Below are positions 5,276 to 5,317 of a stretch of DNA of 5,317 nucleotides, one piece after another. Position 1 is the first letter of the stretch; each line of letters opens with the position of its first letter. This DNA is from a bacterium (GTDB lineage: Bacteria; Latescibacterota; UBA2968): positions 1 to 5,317 of the forward strand of contig JAPUJS010000183.1 in NCBI GenBank assembly GCA_027296045.1, in the 5' to 3' direction. The notes under the pieces are model-generated. The model saw only the letters and a program-made list of their open reading frames with translations, did no database searches and was not told where the DNA came from. The translations under genes and the position numbers were made by a program.

Positions 5276-5317
5276 CCATAAACCCCCGATGGACAATTTC
5301 TCTAGAACGAACCGCCC

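Noticed and set aside
5108..5296. 62-codon minus-strand open frame at the right edge
   Set aside because: It spans a perfect intrinsic terminator and a promoter-like sequence, lacks family similarity, and has no convincing ribosome binding site.

Overview
The window is GC-rich, protein-dense bacterial DNA. It looks like accessory carbohydrate or sugar-acid catabolism from an environmental, possibly uncultured, bacterium. The gene mix (enolase-superfamily dehydratase, sulfatase-like hydrolase, MDR and SDR oxidoreductases, a Gfo/Idh/MocA fragment, a beta-RFAP synthase fragment) fits groups such as Planctomycetes, Poribacteria or Latescibacterota. That placement is inference; nothing here fixes the taxon.

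The left 4 kb is a plus-strand gene series. It runs: the last 43 codons of a mandelate racemase/enolase-superfamily protein (1-132); a gap with a perfect 18-bp hairpin; a sulfatase-superfamily hydrolase with Thr at the usual Cys/Ser nucleophile position (226-1665); a 20-codon mini-ORF with a good ribosome binding site (1685-1747); a zinc-ligand-poor MDR dehydrogenase (1751-2761); a 173-bp gap with a 12-bp inverted repeat and reiterated TCTGCG; an NAD(P)-dependent SDR epimerase/dehydratase (2935-3792); and a Gfo/Idh/MocA start coupled to it by an ATGA overlap but stopping after 54 codons (3789-3953). A bidirectional hairpin terminator follows. The intact genes plausibly act together: ester removal from a modified sugar, redox at sugar hydroxyls, then acid dehydration. 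The actual substrate cannot be read from the sequence.

The right 1.2 kb is on the minus strand and is composed of joined gene pieces. A promoter and ribosome binding site lead into the first 150 residues of a beta-ribofuranosylaminobenzene 5'-phosphate synthase homologue. This runs out of homology and overlaps, in another frame, the structural-zinc segment of an MDR alcohol dehydrogenase. That segment is fused in frame to the C-terminus of a metallo-beta-lactamase-fold hydrolase. A minus-strand intrinsic terminator near the right edge belongs to a gene beyond the window.

I see no CRISPR array, tRNA, rRNA, transposase or complete new defence-type system. The most notable points are the Thr-nucleophile sulfatase-like enzyme and the cluster of truncated and fused gene remnants between about 3.9 and 4.7 kb, which is either real deletion decay or an assembly artefact.
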